A stretch of 64,000 bases of DNA from Nonomuraea angiospora (GCF_014873145.1 NZ_JADBEK010000001.1:4092001-4156000), one strand, 5' to 3'; positions 17,398 through 26,284 are shown, counted from the first letter of the stretch. The notes: generated by a model not told the origin, from the sequence alone. Numbers and translations are program-made.

Positions 17398-18222
17398 TCA
17401 CCCCTTAACGGCACCCGCGGTGAGCCCTTCGACGATGTAGCGGCGGATCGCGGCGAACAGGACGAGGGTCGGCAGCACCGAGATCACGGTGGCCGCGGCC
17501 ATGGAGCCCCAGTCGATGTCGTACTGGGTGATGAAGGAGTTCATGGCGACCGGGATGGTCTTGGCGTCCTCGCTGTCGATGAACGTGATCGCCAGGAACA
17601 GCTCGTTCCAGCACTGCACGAACGCGAAGATGAACGTGGCCGCGATGCCCGGCAGCATGACCGGGATGACCACCCGCACCATGGCCACCAGCCGCGAGGC
17701 GCCGTCCACCTGCGCGGCCTCCTCCAGCGCGACCGGCACCCGCTCGTAGAAGCCGCGCATGATGATCGTGGAGAACGGCACCAGCATGGCCACGTAGACC
17801 AGCATCAGCCCGGCCAGCCGGTTGAGCAGGTCGAGGTCGGACATCAGCAGGTAGAGCGGGCCGAGCGCGATGAACAGCGGGATCATCTGCGTGACCAGGA
17901 ACGCCAGCATCAGCGCGCCCCGGCCGGGGAAGGCGAAGCGGGCGAGGGTGTAGCCGCCCAGCACGCCGATCGCGGTCACCACGCCGGCCGCGACGAGCGA
18001 GACGAGCAGGCTGTTGAGCAGGTACGCGCCGAAGTCCGCGAACGAGAACAGCTCCTCGTAGTGCTCGAACGTCACGTTGCCCGGCCAGTACCTGAGCGGC
18101 ATCGAGAAGATCTCGGGCTTGGGCTTGAGCGAGGTGACGACGATCCAGTAGAGGGGGAAGAGGGTGATCAGCAGCCAGACGCCCAGCACGACGACCTTGG
18201 CCGCATTCCCGATACGTCTCAT
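17398..18222 (-). CDS. Carbohydrate ABC transporter permease, MalG type
   Basis: Inner-membrane permease of 274 residues with six helices. The EAA loop near the C-terminus reads EEAAQVDGASRLVAMVRVVIPVMLPG, the ATPase-contact signature of the MalG/CUT1 family. Its ATG overlaps the stop of the partner permease by 4 bp. No ATPase gene is present in the locus, so a shared ATPase of the MsiK type encoded elsewhere is expected. An 82-bp gap separates it from the GH95 gene. Confidence 0.92.
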   Translation of the reverse strand: MRRIGNAAKVVVLGVWLLITLFPLYWIVVTSLKPKPEIFSMPLRYWPGNVTFEHYEELFSFADFGAYLLNSLLVSLVAAGVVTAIGVLGGYTLARFAFPGRGALMLAFLVTQMIPLFIALGPLYLLMSDLDLLNRLAGLMLVYVAMLVPFSTIIMRGFYERVPVALEEAAQVDGASRLVAMVRVVIPVMLPGIAATFIFAFVQCWNELFLAITFIDSEDAKTIPVAMNSFITQYDIDWGSMAAATVISVLPTLVLFAAIRRYIVEGLTAGAVKG

Positions 18223-19103
18223 CTGGATTTCTCGAATCTCGTCGCGTTCAGGTAGAAGACGCTGAAGGACAGCAGCAGGCCCAGGATGAGCAGGCCCACC
18301 GCGCCCGCGCGGCCGTAGTCGCCGCCGATGACCTGCTGGATGAGGAAGGTCGTGATGATGTCGGTGCTACCGGCCGGGCCGCCGCCGGTCATCGAGTAGA
18401 TGAGGTCGGGGAAGTTGAGGATCCAGATGATCCGCAGCAGCACGATGAGGGCGAGCGTGGGCCGGATGTGCGGCAGCGTCACGTGCCAGAACTGCCGCAG
18501 CCGCGACGCGCCGTCCACGTCGGCCGCCTCGTAGAGCTCCTTCGGCACCGACTGCAGCGCGGCCATGATCATGATGGCGAAGAACGTGACGCCGTACCAG
18601 ATGTTCGCCACGATCACCGACGTCATCGCCCACCCGGGGGTGGCCAGGAAGCCGATGCGCTGGTCGATGAGGCCGGTCTTGAGCAGCAGGTCGTTGATCA
18701 CGCCGAACTGCCCGTTGAACATCCAGCGCCACAGCAGCCCGATCAGGAACCCCGACATGGCCCAGGGGAAGAACACCCATGCCTGGTAGAGGCCCCGGCC
18801 CCGGAAGTGCCGGCGCAGCAGCAGCGCCAGCCCGAAGCCCAGGAAGAACTGGAAGAACAGCGAGACGACCACCCACGTGCCGGTGTTCCGCAGCGCCGTC
18901 CAGAACCGCTCCTCCGACAGGACGGCCCGGAAGTTCTCCAGGCCGACGAAGGGCGTCGAGGTGATGTCGAACAGGTTGTAGCGCTGGAAGGCGATGATCG
19001 TGCCGCGGATCATCGGGTAGTACGTGAACAGGGTCACGAAGACCACGCCGGGCAGCAGGCACAGGGCGATGAACCTGGCCCGGCGGGCGGTGAAGAGCCT
19101 CAT
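18219..19103 (-). CDS. Carbohydrate ABC transporter permease, MalF type
   Basis: Inner-membrane permease of 294 residues with six helices; ALCLLPGVVFVTLFTYYPMIRGTIIAFQRYNL at the N-terminus and the EAA loop YEAADVDGASRLRQFWHVTLPHIRPT identify the CUT1 MalF type. The open frame reaches 19142, but ATG at 19103 overlaps the binding-protein stop (ATGA) and begins MRLFTARRARFIALCLLPG, a normal cytoplasmic lead-in. It pairs with the permease that follows. Confidence 0.92.
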   Translation of the reverse strand: MRLFTARRARFIALCLLPGVVFVTLFTYYPMIRGTIIAFQRYNLFDITSTPFVGLENFRAVLSEERFWTALRNTGTWVVVSLFFQFFLGFGLALLLRRHFRGRGLYQAWVFFPWAMSGFLIGLLWRWMFNGQFGVINDLLLKTGLIDQRIGFLATPGWAMTSVIVANIWYGVTFFAIMIMAALQSVPKELYEAADVDGASRLRQFWHVTLPHIRPTLALIVLLRIIWILNFPDLIYSMTGGGPAGSTDIITTFLIQQVIGGDYGRAGAVGLLILGLLLSFSVFYLNATRFEKSR

Positions 19104-20356
19104 GAGACCTTCTTGGCCTGGTCCGTCCAGAAGGCGTCCCACGACTTGAGCACCTCGGCCGTGGTCTTCTTGCCGGTGATCAGGGCCTGGACGTCACGGT
19201 CGGAGTCGACGAGGAACTGGCTCCAGCCCGGGTAGTCGACGGGCCTGATCGTGATCACCTGCTTGGGGTCCTGCTGCGCCTGCAGGTACGCCTTCCACGC
19301 GCCCTGAGAGAACTGCGGGTCGCTCTGGGCCTGCTTGGAGATCGGGATGAGCGAGTTGCCCTTGGCGAAGGCGATGCTCTGCTTGGCCTCCGACAGGAAC
19401 TGGACCAGCTTGACCGCCTCCTTCGGGTGCGCGGTGAACGAGGTGGCGCCCCAGCCGGCGTAGCCGACGGGCTGGAAGGCGTATCCGGACGGGCCCTTGG
19501 GGATGGGGGCCGTCGCCCAGGCCGTCATGCCGCTCTCCTGGACCGTCTTGATCACTTCGGGGTCCTGGATGAGCATTCCGGTGACGCCCGCGGTGAAACC
19601 CTGGACCATCTCGGGGAAACCCCAGGAGACGGAGTCGGGCGGCGACGCCTCCTTGAAGATCTTGACGTAGAGGTCCATGGCCTGGGCGGCCTCGGGGGTG
19701 GAGAAGATCGTCCGCTTGTCCTTGAGAAAGAACGATTTTTCGGGATTCAGGGCTTCGCCGTTGTACGCGCTGACCATCATGACCGCGTAGTCGGCCCCGC
19801 CCTTGCCGCCCCGGAACGAGTAGCCGAACCGGTCGCCCGAGGTCATCTTCTTGCCGGCCTCGTAGAGCTCCTGCCAGGTGGCCGGCGGCTGCGTCATGCC
19901 CCAGTCCGTACGGTAGAAGATCGTGCGCTCGTAGAAGCCGTACGGGATCAGGTACGCCTTGCCGCCGACCTCGACGGCCTTCTTCTGGGCCAGCTCGGTC
20001 AGGTCCGACCAGCCGGGCCACTCCGTGGTGGGCAGCTCGGCCAGCCAGCCGTTGTTGGAGAAGGACTTGGCCGTGTGGTCGCGCACTTCCAGCACGTCCA
20101 GGTCCTTCTTGGTCTGCAGGATCTGGGTGATCTTCTGGTCGGCGCTGTCGAGCGGCGGCGAGATCAGCTCCACCTTGATGCCCGGGTTGGCCTTCTCGAA
20201 GTCCTTCAGCAGCGTTTTGATGAGCTTCGTGCGTTCGGGACTGGTCAGGCTCTCGATCATGCGGAGCCGTACCTCGCCGGGGGACGACGAGCCGGAGCCG
20301 CAGCCCGCGAGCAAGAGCGTGGCGGCGGCCGCGGCCGCCAGGAGGGGGGTTCTCAT
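19100..20356 (-). CDS. ABC sugar-binding lipoprotein
   Basis: Extracytoplasmic solute-binding protein of 418 residues, family 1. The lipobox LLAGCG follows a short hydrophobic leader (MRTPLLAAAAAATLLLAGC), so it is membrane-anchored. The mature part has the CUT1 pattern ANPGIKVELISPP, IPYGFYERTIFYRTDW, GKKMTSGDRFGYSF and a C-terminal KSWDAFWTDQAKK. It is the first gene of the transporter/GH95 operon; GGAGG stands before ATG, and a LacI-type operator lies 18-31 nt upstream. The GH95 gene suggests a fucose- or galactose-containing oligosaccharide as ligand, which is inference. Confidence 0.9.
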   Translation of the reverse strand: MRTPLLAAAAAATLLLAGCGSGSSSPGEVRLRMIESLTSPERTKLIKTLLKDFEKANPGIKVELISPPLDSADQKITQILQTKKDLDVLEVRDHTAKSFSNNGWLAELPTTEWPGWSDLTELAQKKAVEVGGKAYLIPYGFYERTIFYRTDWGMTQPPATWQELYEAGKKMTSGDRFGYSFRGGKGGADYAVMMVSAYNGEALNPEKSFFLKDKRTIFSTPEAAQAMDLYVKIFKEASPPDSVSWGFPEMVQGFTAGVTGMLIQDPEVIKTVQESGMTAWATAPIPKGPSGYAFQPVGYAGWGATSFTAHPKEAVKLVQFLSEAKQSIAFAKGNSLIPISKQAQSDPQFSQGAWKAYLQAQQDPKQVITIRPVDYPGWSQFLVDSDRDVQALITGKKTTAEVLKSWDAFWTDQAKKVS

Positions 20357-20373
20357 GCTGAGCCTCCAGCTTC

Positions 20374-20387
20374 AGACAGCGCTGTCA
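20374..20387 (-). promoter_or_regulatory. LacI-family operator before the sugar transporter operon
   Basis: AGACAGCGCTGTCA contains a perfect 12-bp palindrome, GACAGCGCTGTC (20375-20386), the central CG form typical of LacI operators. It sits in the 32-bp gap between the PLP enzyme stop and the binding-protein start. A lacI-type gene is at 21564. Confidence 0.75.
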
Positions 20388-20388
20388 G

Positions 20389-21552
20389 TCAAGCTAGGCG
20401 ACCGACCCCCTCCAGCGCTAGACCGAGATCCTTGATCAACGTGTCCGCGGGCTCCAGGCCGACCGAGAGCCGCACGAGGCCGACGGGGATGCCCATGGTG
20501 GCCCGCACGCTCTCCTCGGTGGACAGGGCGGGGGCGTTCACCAAGCTCTCAAAACCACCCCAAGACACCCCAATCCTGAAATGTCGCAACTTGTCGAGGA
20601 AGAGGCCGACCTCCTGGCGCGACTCCGTGTCCAGCACGAGGCTGAACAGGCTGGAGAACCCCGCCATCTGCCGCTTCGCGAGGTCGTGCCCCGGATGGGA
20701 GGGCAGCCCGGGGTGGTTCACCGCCCGCACGGCCGGATGCCCGGTCAGGAACTCGGCCACGGCCAGCCCCCGCTCCTGGTGCGCGGCCATCCGCACGGGC
20801 AGCGTGCGCAGCCCCTTGATCACCTTGGCCGCGTCGTGCGGCGACATCGCGGCCCCGTACAGCTGGTACTCGGTCAGCGCCAGCGGCCTGATCAGCCGGG
20901 ACGGGCCCACCACGACACCGCCCACGAGGTCGCTGTGCCCGCCGATGTACTTCGACAGCGAGTGCACGACGAGATCGACGCCCATGGTCAGCGGCTTCTG
21001 GAAGATCGGCGTGGACCAGGTGTTGTCCATCACGCTCACCAGCCCGCGCTCCCGCGCCCACGCCGTGACTTCGGCGATGTCGACCACGGCGTAGGCCATG
21101 TAGGAGGGGGACTCGAAGTAGAGTAGACGGGTGCTCGCCCTGATAGCGCTGTCACACTCCGCGAGGTCGTTCACGTGCGTATGCGTGACCCCGAACTTCT
21201 CCAGGTAACGCAGGAACTGGGTGGTGGGCCCGTACACTGCGCCCAGCACCAGCACGTGATCCCCGGCCTTGACGAGCGAGGAGATGGTCGCCGAGATGGC
21301 CCCCATTCCCGACCCGAAACACTTGGCACGCTCTCCCCGCTCGAGCGCGGCGAGCTTACGCTGAGCGAGATCGACCGTCGGGTTGGTCCCCCGCCAGTAG
21401 ACGTACCTCTCGTCCTCGCTCCTGATCGCCTCGCCCAGCTCCTGCGCGGTCCTGAACGTGAACAGCGAGTTCTCGAACACCGGCGGGTTGACCGCGCCCA
21501 ACGCCCAGGGCTCGTCCTCGCCCAACCGGCCACAGATCCATTCGTCATCCAT
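20389..21552 (-). CDS. Cys/Met metabolism PLP enzyme (cystathionine gamma-synthase/lyase type)
   Basis: A 387-residue transsulfuration-family enzyme (MetB/MetC/MetZ/MdeA fold). The PLP lysine is in HSLSKYIGGHSDLVGG; VYWRGTNPTVDLAQRKLAALE and KCFGSGMGAISATISSLVKAGDHVL bind phosphate and cofactor, and MDNTWSTPIFQKPLTMGVD precedes the lysine. Reaction type (synthase, lyase or gamma-lyase) cannot be separated by eye. ATG at 21552 is 6 nt from a TAGTCT -10 box, so the message is probably leaderless. It lies between lacI and the LacI-type operator, and read-through into the sugar operon is possible. Confidence 0.85.
   Translation of the reverse strand: MDDEWICGRLGEDEPWALGAVNPPVFENSLFTFRTAQELGEAIRSEDERYVYWRGTNPTVDLAQRKLAALERGERAKCFGSGMGAISATISSLVKAGDHVLVLGAVYGPTTQFLRYLEKFGVTHTHVNDLAECDSAIRASTRLLYFESPSYMAYAVVDIAEVTAWARERGLVSVMDNTWSTPIFQKPLTMGVDLVVHSLSKYIGGHSDLVGGVVVGPSRLIRPLALTEYQLYGAAMSPHDAAKVIKGLRTLPVRMAAHQERGLAVAEFLTGHPAVRAVNHPGLPSHPGHDLAKRQMAGFSSLFSLVLDTESRQEVGLFLDKLRHFRIGVSWGGFESLVNAPALSTEESVRATMGIPVGLVRLSVGLEPADTLIKDLGLALEGVGRLA
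21141..21154 (-). promoter_or_regulatory. Second, intragenic LacI-type operator
   Basis: TGATAGCGCTGTCA, a 14-bp palindrome with one mismatched pair, inside the PLP enzyme gene. It shares AGCGCTGTCA with the operator at 20374, 767 bp away. It could serve repression by looping or by roadblock, or be chance. Confidence 0.4.
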
Positions 21553-21558
21553 GGGGGC

Positions 21559-21564
21559 AGACTA
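21559..21564 (-). promoter_or_regulatory. -10 box of the leaderless PLP-enzyme promoter
   Basis: TAGTCT on the minus strand, 6 nt before ATG at 21552. Its last base coincides with the first base of the divergent lacI ATG, so the two transcription units face each other with 11 bp between start codons. Confidence 0.5.
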
Positions 21565-22595
21565 TGACAGCCAGGGATCTGGGTGACCGGGCGGCCTCCC
21601 GGGGCGAAGCCCGCAAGCCGACCATGGCCGACGTGGCCAGGCACGCCGGCGTGAGCCTCAAGACCGTCTCCCGCGTGGTCAACCAGGAGCCGCACGTACG
21701 GGCCTCGCTGCAGGAGCGCGTGCAGGCGGCCATCGTCGCGCTCGGCTACCGCCGCAACGAGGCCGCCGCCCGCCTGGCCAGGGGCGCGACCATGCTGACG
21801 CTCGGGCTGGTGATGGAGAACATCTCCAACGAGTTCTACTCCCGCCTGGCCGCCGCCGTGGAGTCCGCCGCGGCCCAGTACGACGCGCTGGTGGTGTTCG
21901 GCTCGTACGAGGAGAGCGCCGACAAGGAGCGCATGCTCATCGAGTCCATGTACGCGCGCGGCGTGGACTCCCTGATCGTCGTCCCCTCGGCGGCCGACCA
22001 CGCGTGGCTGGCCGAGCACGCCTCGCTCACCACGGTGTTCGTGGACCGCGTCCCCCCGGGCCTGGAGTCGGCGGACGTGGTGCTGCTGGACGACGTGCGG
22101 GGCGGCCGGGCCGCGACCGAGCACCTGCTGGCCCGCGGCCACCGCCGGATCGCGCTGGTCTCGGACGACGAGGGCATCAGCTCGGTGCACGACCGCGCGA
22201 CCGGCTACCGCGCGGCCCTGCGCGCGGCCGGGCTGGCGGCCGACGACGCGCTGGCGGTCCGCGCGCTCTTCGACCCCTGGCGGGTCTCCCACGAGGTGAA
22301 CCGCCTCCTGGACCTGCCCGACCCGCCGACGGCCTTCTTCGCCACCAACAACCGCGCCGCGATCGGCATCCTCCAGGCGCTGCGCGAGCGTCCGGAGCGG
22401 CCCGCGTACGTGAGCTTCGACGACTTCGCCCTGGCCGACGTGTTCAACCCCGGGGTGACGGTGGTCCGCTACGACACGGCCCGCCTGGCCCGCAGCGCGG
22501 TGGACCTCCTGCTGAACCCGTCGCCGTCGCCCCGCCGCGTCAAGGTCCCGGTCGAGCTGGTGGCCAGAGGCTCGGGCGAGCTGCCGCCCTCCTGA
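21564..22595 (+). CDS. LacI family transcriptional regulator
   Basis: A 343-residue repressor. The HTH reads TMADVARHAGVSLKTVSRVVNQEPHVR with the hinge YRRNEAAARLARG, then a periplasmic-binding-like sensor domain (MENISNEFYSRLAAAVE, VVFGSYEES, RGHRRIALVSDD, AFFATNNRAAIGILQAL, SFDDFALADV). ATG at 21564 adds about 20 residues before the HTH; ATG at 21624 is the alternative and is closer to the family norm. It is divergent from the PLP enzyme. The palindrome at 20374 is its likely target, so it should control the sugar transporter/GH95 operon, with the imported sugar as inducer. Confidence 0.92.
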   Translation: MTARDLGDRAASRGEARKPTMADVARHAGVSLKTVSRVVNQEPHVRASLQERVQAAIVALGYRRNEAAARLARGATMLTLGLVMENISNEFYSRLAAAVESAAAQYDALVVFGSYEESADKERMLIESMYARGVDSLIVVPSAADHAWLAEHASLTTVFVDRVPPGLESADVVLLDDVRGGRAATEHLLARGHRRIALVSDDEGISSVHDRATGYRAALRAAGLAADDALAVRALFDPWRVSHEVNRLLDLPDPPTAFFATNNRAAIGILQALRERPERPAYVSFDDFALADVFNPGVTVVRYDTARLARSAVDLLLNPSPSPRRVKVPVELVARGSGELPPS

Positions 22596-22624
22596 ACACC
22601 ATGCGTGAGCGGCGTTCGTCTCGC

Positions 22625-22630
22625 TAGGGT
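22625..22630 (+). promoter_or_regulatory. -10 box of a leaderless promoter
   Basis: TAGGGT 6 nt before GTG at 22637, with no Shine-Dalgarno. Confidence 0.5.
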
Positions 22631-22636
22631 CGGGTT

Positions 22637-24787
22637 GTGCCTCTTCCCGCCGCCGACCTCGCCCGGCTCCTCCGCAACCGGCCGGAGCTGGCCGCCGTCC
22701 CCTCCGCCGAGGCGCTCGAACGCCTGCTCGCGGCGCCGGAGCTGGCCGTGCCCGCCCTGCTCGCCCTCGACGCCGACTGCCACCTCGTCAGCCAGGCGCT
22801 GCAGCTCCTGGGCGGCGAGGCGAGCCGCGCGGCGCTGGCCGAGCTGCTCCACGACCCCGGCGACCGGCTCGGCGAGACGATCGAGACCCTGGCCGCGTGG
22901 GGGCTCGTGACGCTCGACGGGAGCGGCGACGGGGGCACGGTGAGATCCCCTCACCCGCAGGGGCTGTGGGCCAACCCGTTCGGGCTGGGCCGGCCGTTGC
23001 GCGAGCTGACCGCCGAGGATCTGAAGTCCCTGGTCAAGGGGCTGGGCGGCAGGCCCAAGGGCCGCAAGTCGGAGGTGCTCGCCCAGGCGGCGGAGATCGT
23101 GCGCGACGGCCGGGCCGTGCGCGAGCGCGCCGCCGCGCTGCCGCGCGAGGCGGCGGCGCTGCTGGAGTCGATGGCGGGCGGGCAGCCGGTCTTCCAGCAC
23201 GCCGTCTGGTACGGCTCCGGCGACGCGGACCATCCCGTCACGCGCCTGGCCGAGGCCGGGTTCGTGGTGCGGGACGGCTGGGAGTACGAGATGCCCATGG
23301 AGGTCGCGCTCGCGCTGCGCGGCGACGGCTGGAAGCCGGAGCTCACGGGCCAGCCGGACGTGCCGTCCGTGGAGCTCGCCGGGCACTCGGACGGGCTCGC
23401 CGCCGCGCTGGCCGCCGTGGACCAGGTGGAGGCGCTGATCGAGCTGACGGGGACGCAGCCCATCGCCGAGCTGAAGGCGGGCGGGGTGGGCGCGCGGGAG
23501 CTGAAGCGGGTGGCCAGGGCGCTCGACGTTCCCGAGCAGGCGGTCGTGCTCTGGCTCGACCTCGCCTTCGGCACCGACCTGATCGCCTCCGAGGCCGGCG
23601 AGCGGCTGGCCGGCACCACGCTGGCCGACGAGTGGCTGGGCCTGGACCCGGCCTCGCGCTGGCAGGCCCTGGTGGAGTCCTGGCTGGCGATGCCGCAGGC
23701 GGCCACGTTCAGGGTGACGGGCTGCTGCGACGAGCACATGACGCCGCAGGCCCCGCCGTACCAGTTCGAGTCCGGGGCCGGCGAGATCCGGCGGGCCGCG
23801 CTGCGCGTGCTCCAGACGCTGCCTCCCGGGCGGGGGGCGAGCCCTGAGGGGCTGCTCCCGGCCGTGGGCTGGCGGACGCGGGCGGTCAAGGAGTTCGCGC
23901 CGGCCGCCACCGAGTTCACCGCCGCCGCCCTGCGCGAGGGCGAGCTGCTCGGGATGGTCCAGCAGGGCGCGCTGACCGACCTCGGCCGCGCCCACCTCGA
24001 CGGCGACGGCGTGGCCGGCCGCTTCCCCACGCCGACCCACACCGTGACCCTGCAGAACGACCTGACCGCGATCGTGTCGGGGGTGCCCGCGCCGCAGCTG
24101 ACGGCGTTCCTGAACGGCTGCGCCGACCTGGAGTCACGCGACCGGGCCAGCGTGTGGCGCTTCTCGCACAAGAGCGTACGCCGGGCGCTGGACGCGGGGA
24201 CGACGGCCGACGCGCTGCTCGAGGAGCTGGCCCGCGTCGCCGCCAAGGCCGTCCCCCAGCCGCTGCGCTACCTCGTCACCGACGTCGCCCGCAGGCACGG
24301 CGCCGTCCGCGTCACCTCCGCCGCCTGCGTGGTGACCGCGGAGGACCCGGCGCTCATCACCGAGCTGTGCGGGACCAGGTCCCTGCGCAAGCTGGCGCTG
24401 CGCGCCATCGCGCCCACGGTCGCCCTCAGCGCCCTGCCTCCCGACGAGACCCTCCAGCTGCTGCGCCAGGGCGGCCACGCCCCGGTCGCCGTGGCCCCGG
24501 ACGGCACCATCAAGGCGGAGCCGCCCCAGCGCCGCCGCCTGCCCGTGGAGCCCGACCCGGCCTGGGACGCCACCGCGATCCTCCAGGGCGGCGAGCCCGG
24601 CACGCCCGCCGAGGCCCTGTCGGTGGCCTCCGTCACCGGCGAGCCGATCGTCATCGTCTGGCAGCGGCGCGAGCACTACATGGAGGACATCGAGCTGACC
24701 CGCGGCACGGTGTCCGGCTACTGCCACGACTGCGGCACCGAGCACACCTTCCAGCGGGGCCGGATCAAGGAGGCGCACCTGCCCTGA
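22637..24787 (+). CDS. Helicase-associated (XPB/Ssl2-like N-terminal) protein
   Basis: A 716-residue protein of the actinobacterial helicase-associated family, in which only the XPB/Ssl2-like accessory domain is present and the ATPase motifs are missing. Recognisable parts are ADLARLLRNRPELAAVPSAEALERLL at the start, NPFGLGRPLRELTAEDLKSLVKGLGGRPKGRKSEVLAQ (SAP-like, about 115-150), the helical repeats in the middle, TVTLQNDLTAIVSGVPAPQLTAFLNGCADLES and the C-terminal putative zinc-binding YCHDCGTEH. I see no Walker A. In this group the partner XPB-like helicase is usually elsewhere. GTG is leaderless by its -10 spacing. DNA repair or transcription support is probable but unproven. Confidence 0.75.
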   Translation: MPLPAADLARLLRNRPELAAVPSAEALERLLAAPELAVPALLALDADCHLVSQALQLLGGEASRAALAELLHDPGDRLGETIETLAAWGLVTLDGSGDGGTVRSPHPQGLWANPFGLGRPLRELTAEDLKSLVKGLGGRPKGRKSEVLAQAAEIVRDGRAVRERAAALPREAAALLESMAGGQPVFQHAVWYGSGDADHPVTRLAEAGFVVRDGWEYEMPMEVALALRGDGWKPELTGQPDVPSVELAGHSDGLAAALAAVDQVEALIELTGTQPIAELKAGGVGARELKRVARALDVPEQAVVLWLDLAFGTDLIASEAGERLAGTTLADEWLGLDPASRWQALVESWLAMPQAATFRVTGCCDEHMTPQAPPYQFESGAGEIRRAALRVLQTLPPGRGASPEGLLPAVGWRTRAVKEFAPAATEFTAAALREGELLGMVQQGALTDLGRAHLDGDGVAGRFPTPTHTVTLQNDLTAIVSGVPAPQLTAFLNGCADLESRDRASVWRFSHKSVRRALDAGTTADALLEELARVAAKAVPQPLRYLVTDVARRHGAVRVTSAACVVTAEDPALITELCGTRSLRKLALRAIAPTVALSALPPDETLQLLRQGGHAPVAVAPDGTIKAEPPQRRRLPVEPDPAWDATAILQGGEPGTPAEALSVASVTGEPIVIVWQRREHYMEDIELTRGTVSGYCHDCGTEHTFQRGRIKEAHLP

Positions 24788-24796
24788 CCAGAGAGA

Positions 24797-26284
24797 TCAC
24801 GACGAGCGGGGGCGCCAGTCGCCGCGGTCGAGGTCCAGGTCCTCCGGGGTGTGCAGCCTGACCATGGTCCTGGCGACCCCGGACGGCACGCGGTGCGGCG
24901 TCAGGAAGGACACCGACACCATCACCGCGAACGCGATCGGCACCGTCCACGCCGCCGGCTGGCCCAGCAAGGCGCCGGCGGCGCCCTCGTACGGACCGGC
25001 GACGATCGTGACGAGCACGGCCGCGCACGCCAGCCCGCCGCCCACGAACAGCCCGGCCAGCGCCCCCGTGGTGGACAGGCGGCGCCACCAGATGCCCAGC
25101 ACGAGCAGCGGGCAGAACGACGAGGCCGCCACCGCGAACGCCAGCCCCACCACGTCCGCCACCGGCAGCGCCCGCGCCCACAGCGCCAGGGCCAGCGGCA
25201 CCACCACCGCCATCAGCGTGGCGATCCTGAACGAGCGCACGCTGCCCTTCAGCAGGTCCTGCGCGATCACCCCCGCGACGGACACGGTCAGCCCCGACGA
25301 GGTGGACAGGAACGCGGCGAACGCCCCCGCCGTCACCAGCGCCGTCAGCAGGTCGCCCAGCGTGCCGCCGACCATCCGCTCGGGCAGCGTCAGCACGACC
25401 GTGTCGGTGCGGACCAGGTCGGGCGCGTAGAGGCGGCCGAGCCAGCCGTACACGGCGGGCAGCAGGTAGAAGGCCCCGAGCAGCGACAGCACCACCAGCG
25501 TGGTGCGGCGGGCGGCCCGGCCGTCCGGGTTGGTGTAGAAGCGCACCAGCACGTGCGGCAGCCCCATGGTGCCCAGGAACGTGGCCAGGATCAGCGAGTA
25601 CGTCGAGTAGAGCCCGTACTCCTTGCCCCCGGCCAGCGGCACCTGCCAGGTGGCCGCGTCCTGCGGGCTGACCGAGGGCGCCCCGTCGGCCTTCCACGCC
25701 ATCAGCAGGAACACCAGCGGCAGGGCCAGCGCCGTCAGCTTGAGCCAGTACTGGAAGGCCTGCACGAACGTGATCGACCGCATGCCGCCGGACAGCACGT
25801 TCACCGCCACGACGACCGCGACCAGCAGGCCGCCCACCCACACGGGCGCGCCGGTGATCTCCCTCAGCACCAGGCCGGCGCTCTGGAACTGCGGCATCAG
25901 GTAGAACCAGCCGATCAGCACGACGAGCACGCTCGCGGTGCGGCGCACGGCCATCGACTCCAGCCTGGCCTCGGCGAAGTCCGGCAGCGTGTACGCCCCC
26001 GAGCGCCGCAGCGGCGCCGACACCAGCACGAGCAGCACCAGGTAGCCGCCGGTCCAGCCGACGGGCAGCCAGAGCATGTCCACGCCGAACGACAGGATGA
26101 GCCCGGCGATGCCCAGGAACGAGGCCGCCGACAGGTACTCGCCGCCGATGGCCGAGGCGTTCCAGAGCGGGCTGACGGTGCGGGAGGCGACGTAGAAGTC
26201 GGAGGTGGTGCGGGAGACCCTGATCCCGAACGCCCCGATCAGCACGGCCGCCACCACCACGATCAGCACCGCCGTCAGGCTCAT
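24797..26284 (-). CDS. SSS family cation/carboxylate symporter
   Basis: A 495-residue sodium:solute symporter related to ActP but shorter and distinct from the copy at 12337. SRTTSDFYVASRTVSPLWNASAIGGEYLSAASFLGIAG, MPQFQSAGLVLREITGAPVW, LPHVLVRFYTNPDGRAARRT and AAFLSTSSGLTVSVAGVIAQDLL are SSS signatures. It ends 9 bp from the convergent helicase-like gene. Upstream on the same strand are a DUF485 protein, a LytTR regulator and a LytS kinase, so its synthesis is probably controlled by an external carboxylate or energy signal. The substrate is unknown. Confidence 0.88.
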   Translation of the reverse strand: MSLTAVLIVVVAAVLIGAFGIRVSRTTSDFYVASRTVSPLWNASAIGGEYLSAASFLGIAGLILSFGVDMLWLPVGWTGGYLVLLVLVSAPLRRSGAYTLPDFAEARLESMAVRRTASVLVVLIGWFYLMPQFQSAGLVLREITGAPVWVGGLLVAVVVAVNVLSGGMRSITFVQAFQYWLKLTALALPLVFLLMAWKADGAPSVSPQDAATWQVPLAGGKEYGLYSTYSLILATFLGTMGLPHVLVRFYTNPDGRAARRTTLVVLSLLGAFYLLPAVYGWLGRLYAPDLVRTDTVVLTLPERMVGGTLGDLLTALVTAGAFAAFLSTSSGLTVSVAGVIAQDLLKGSVRSFRIATLMAVVVPLALALWARALPVADVVGLAFAVAASSFCPLLVLGIWWRRLSTTGALAGLFVGGGLACAAVLVTIVAGPYEGAAGALLGQPAAWTVPIAFAVMVSVSFLTPHRVPSGVARTMVRLHTPEDLDLDRGDWRPRSS

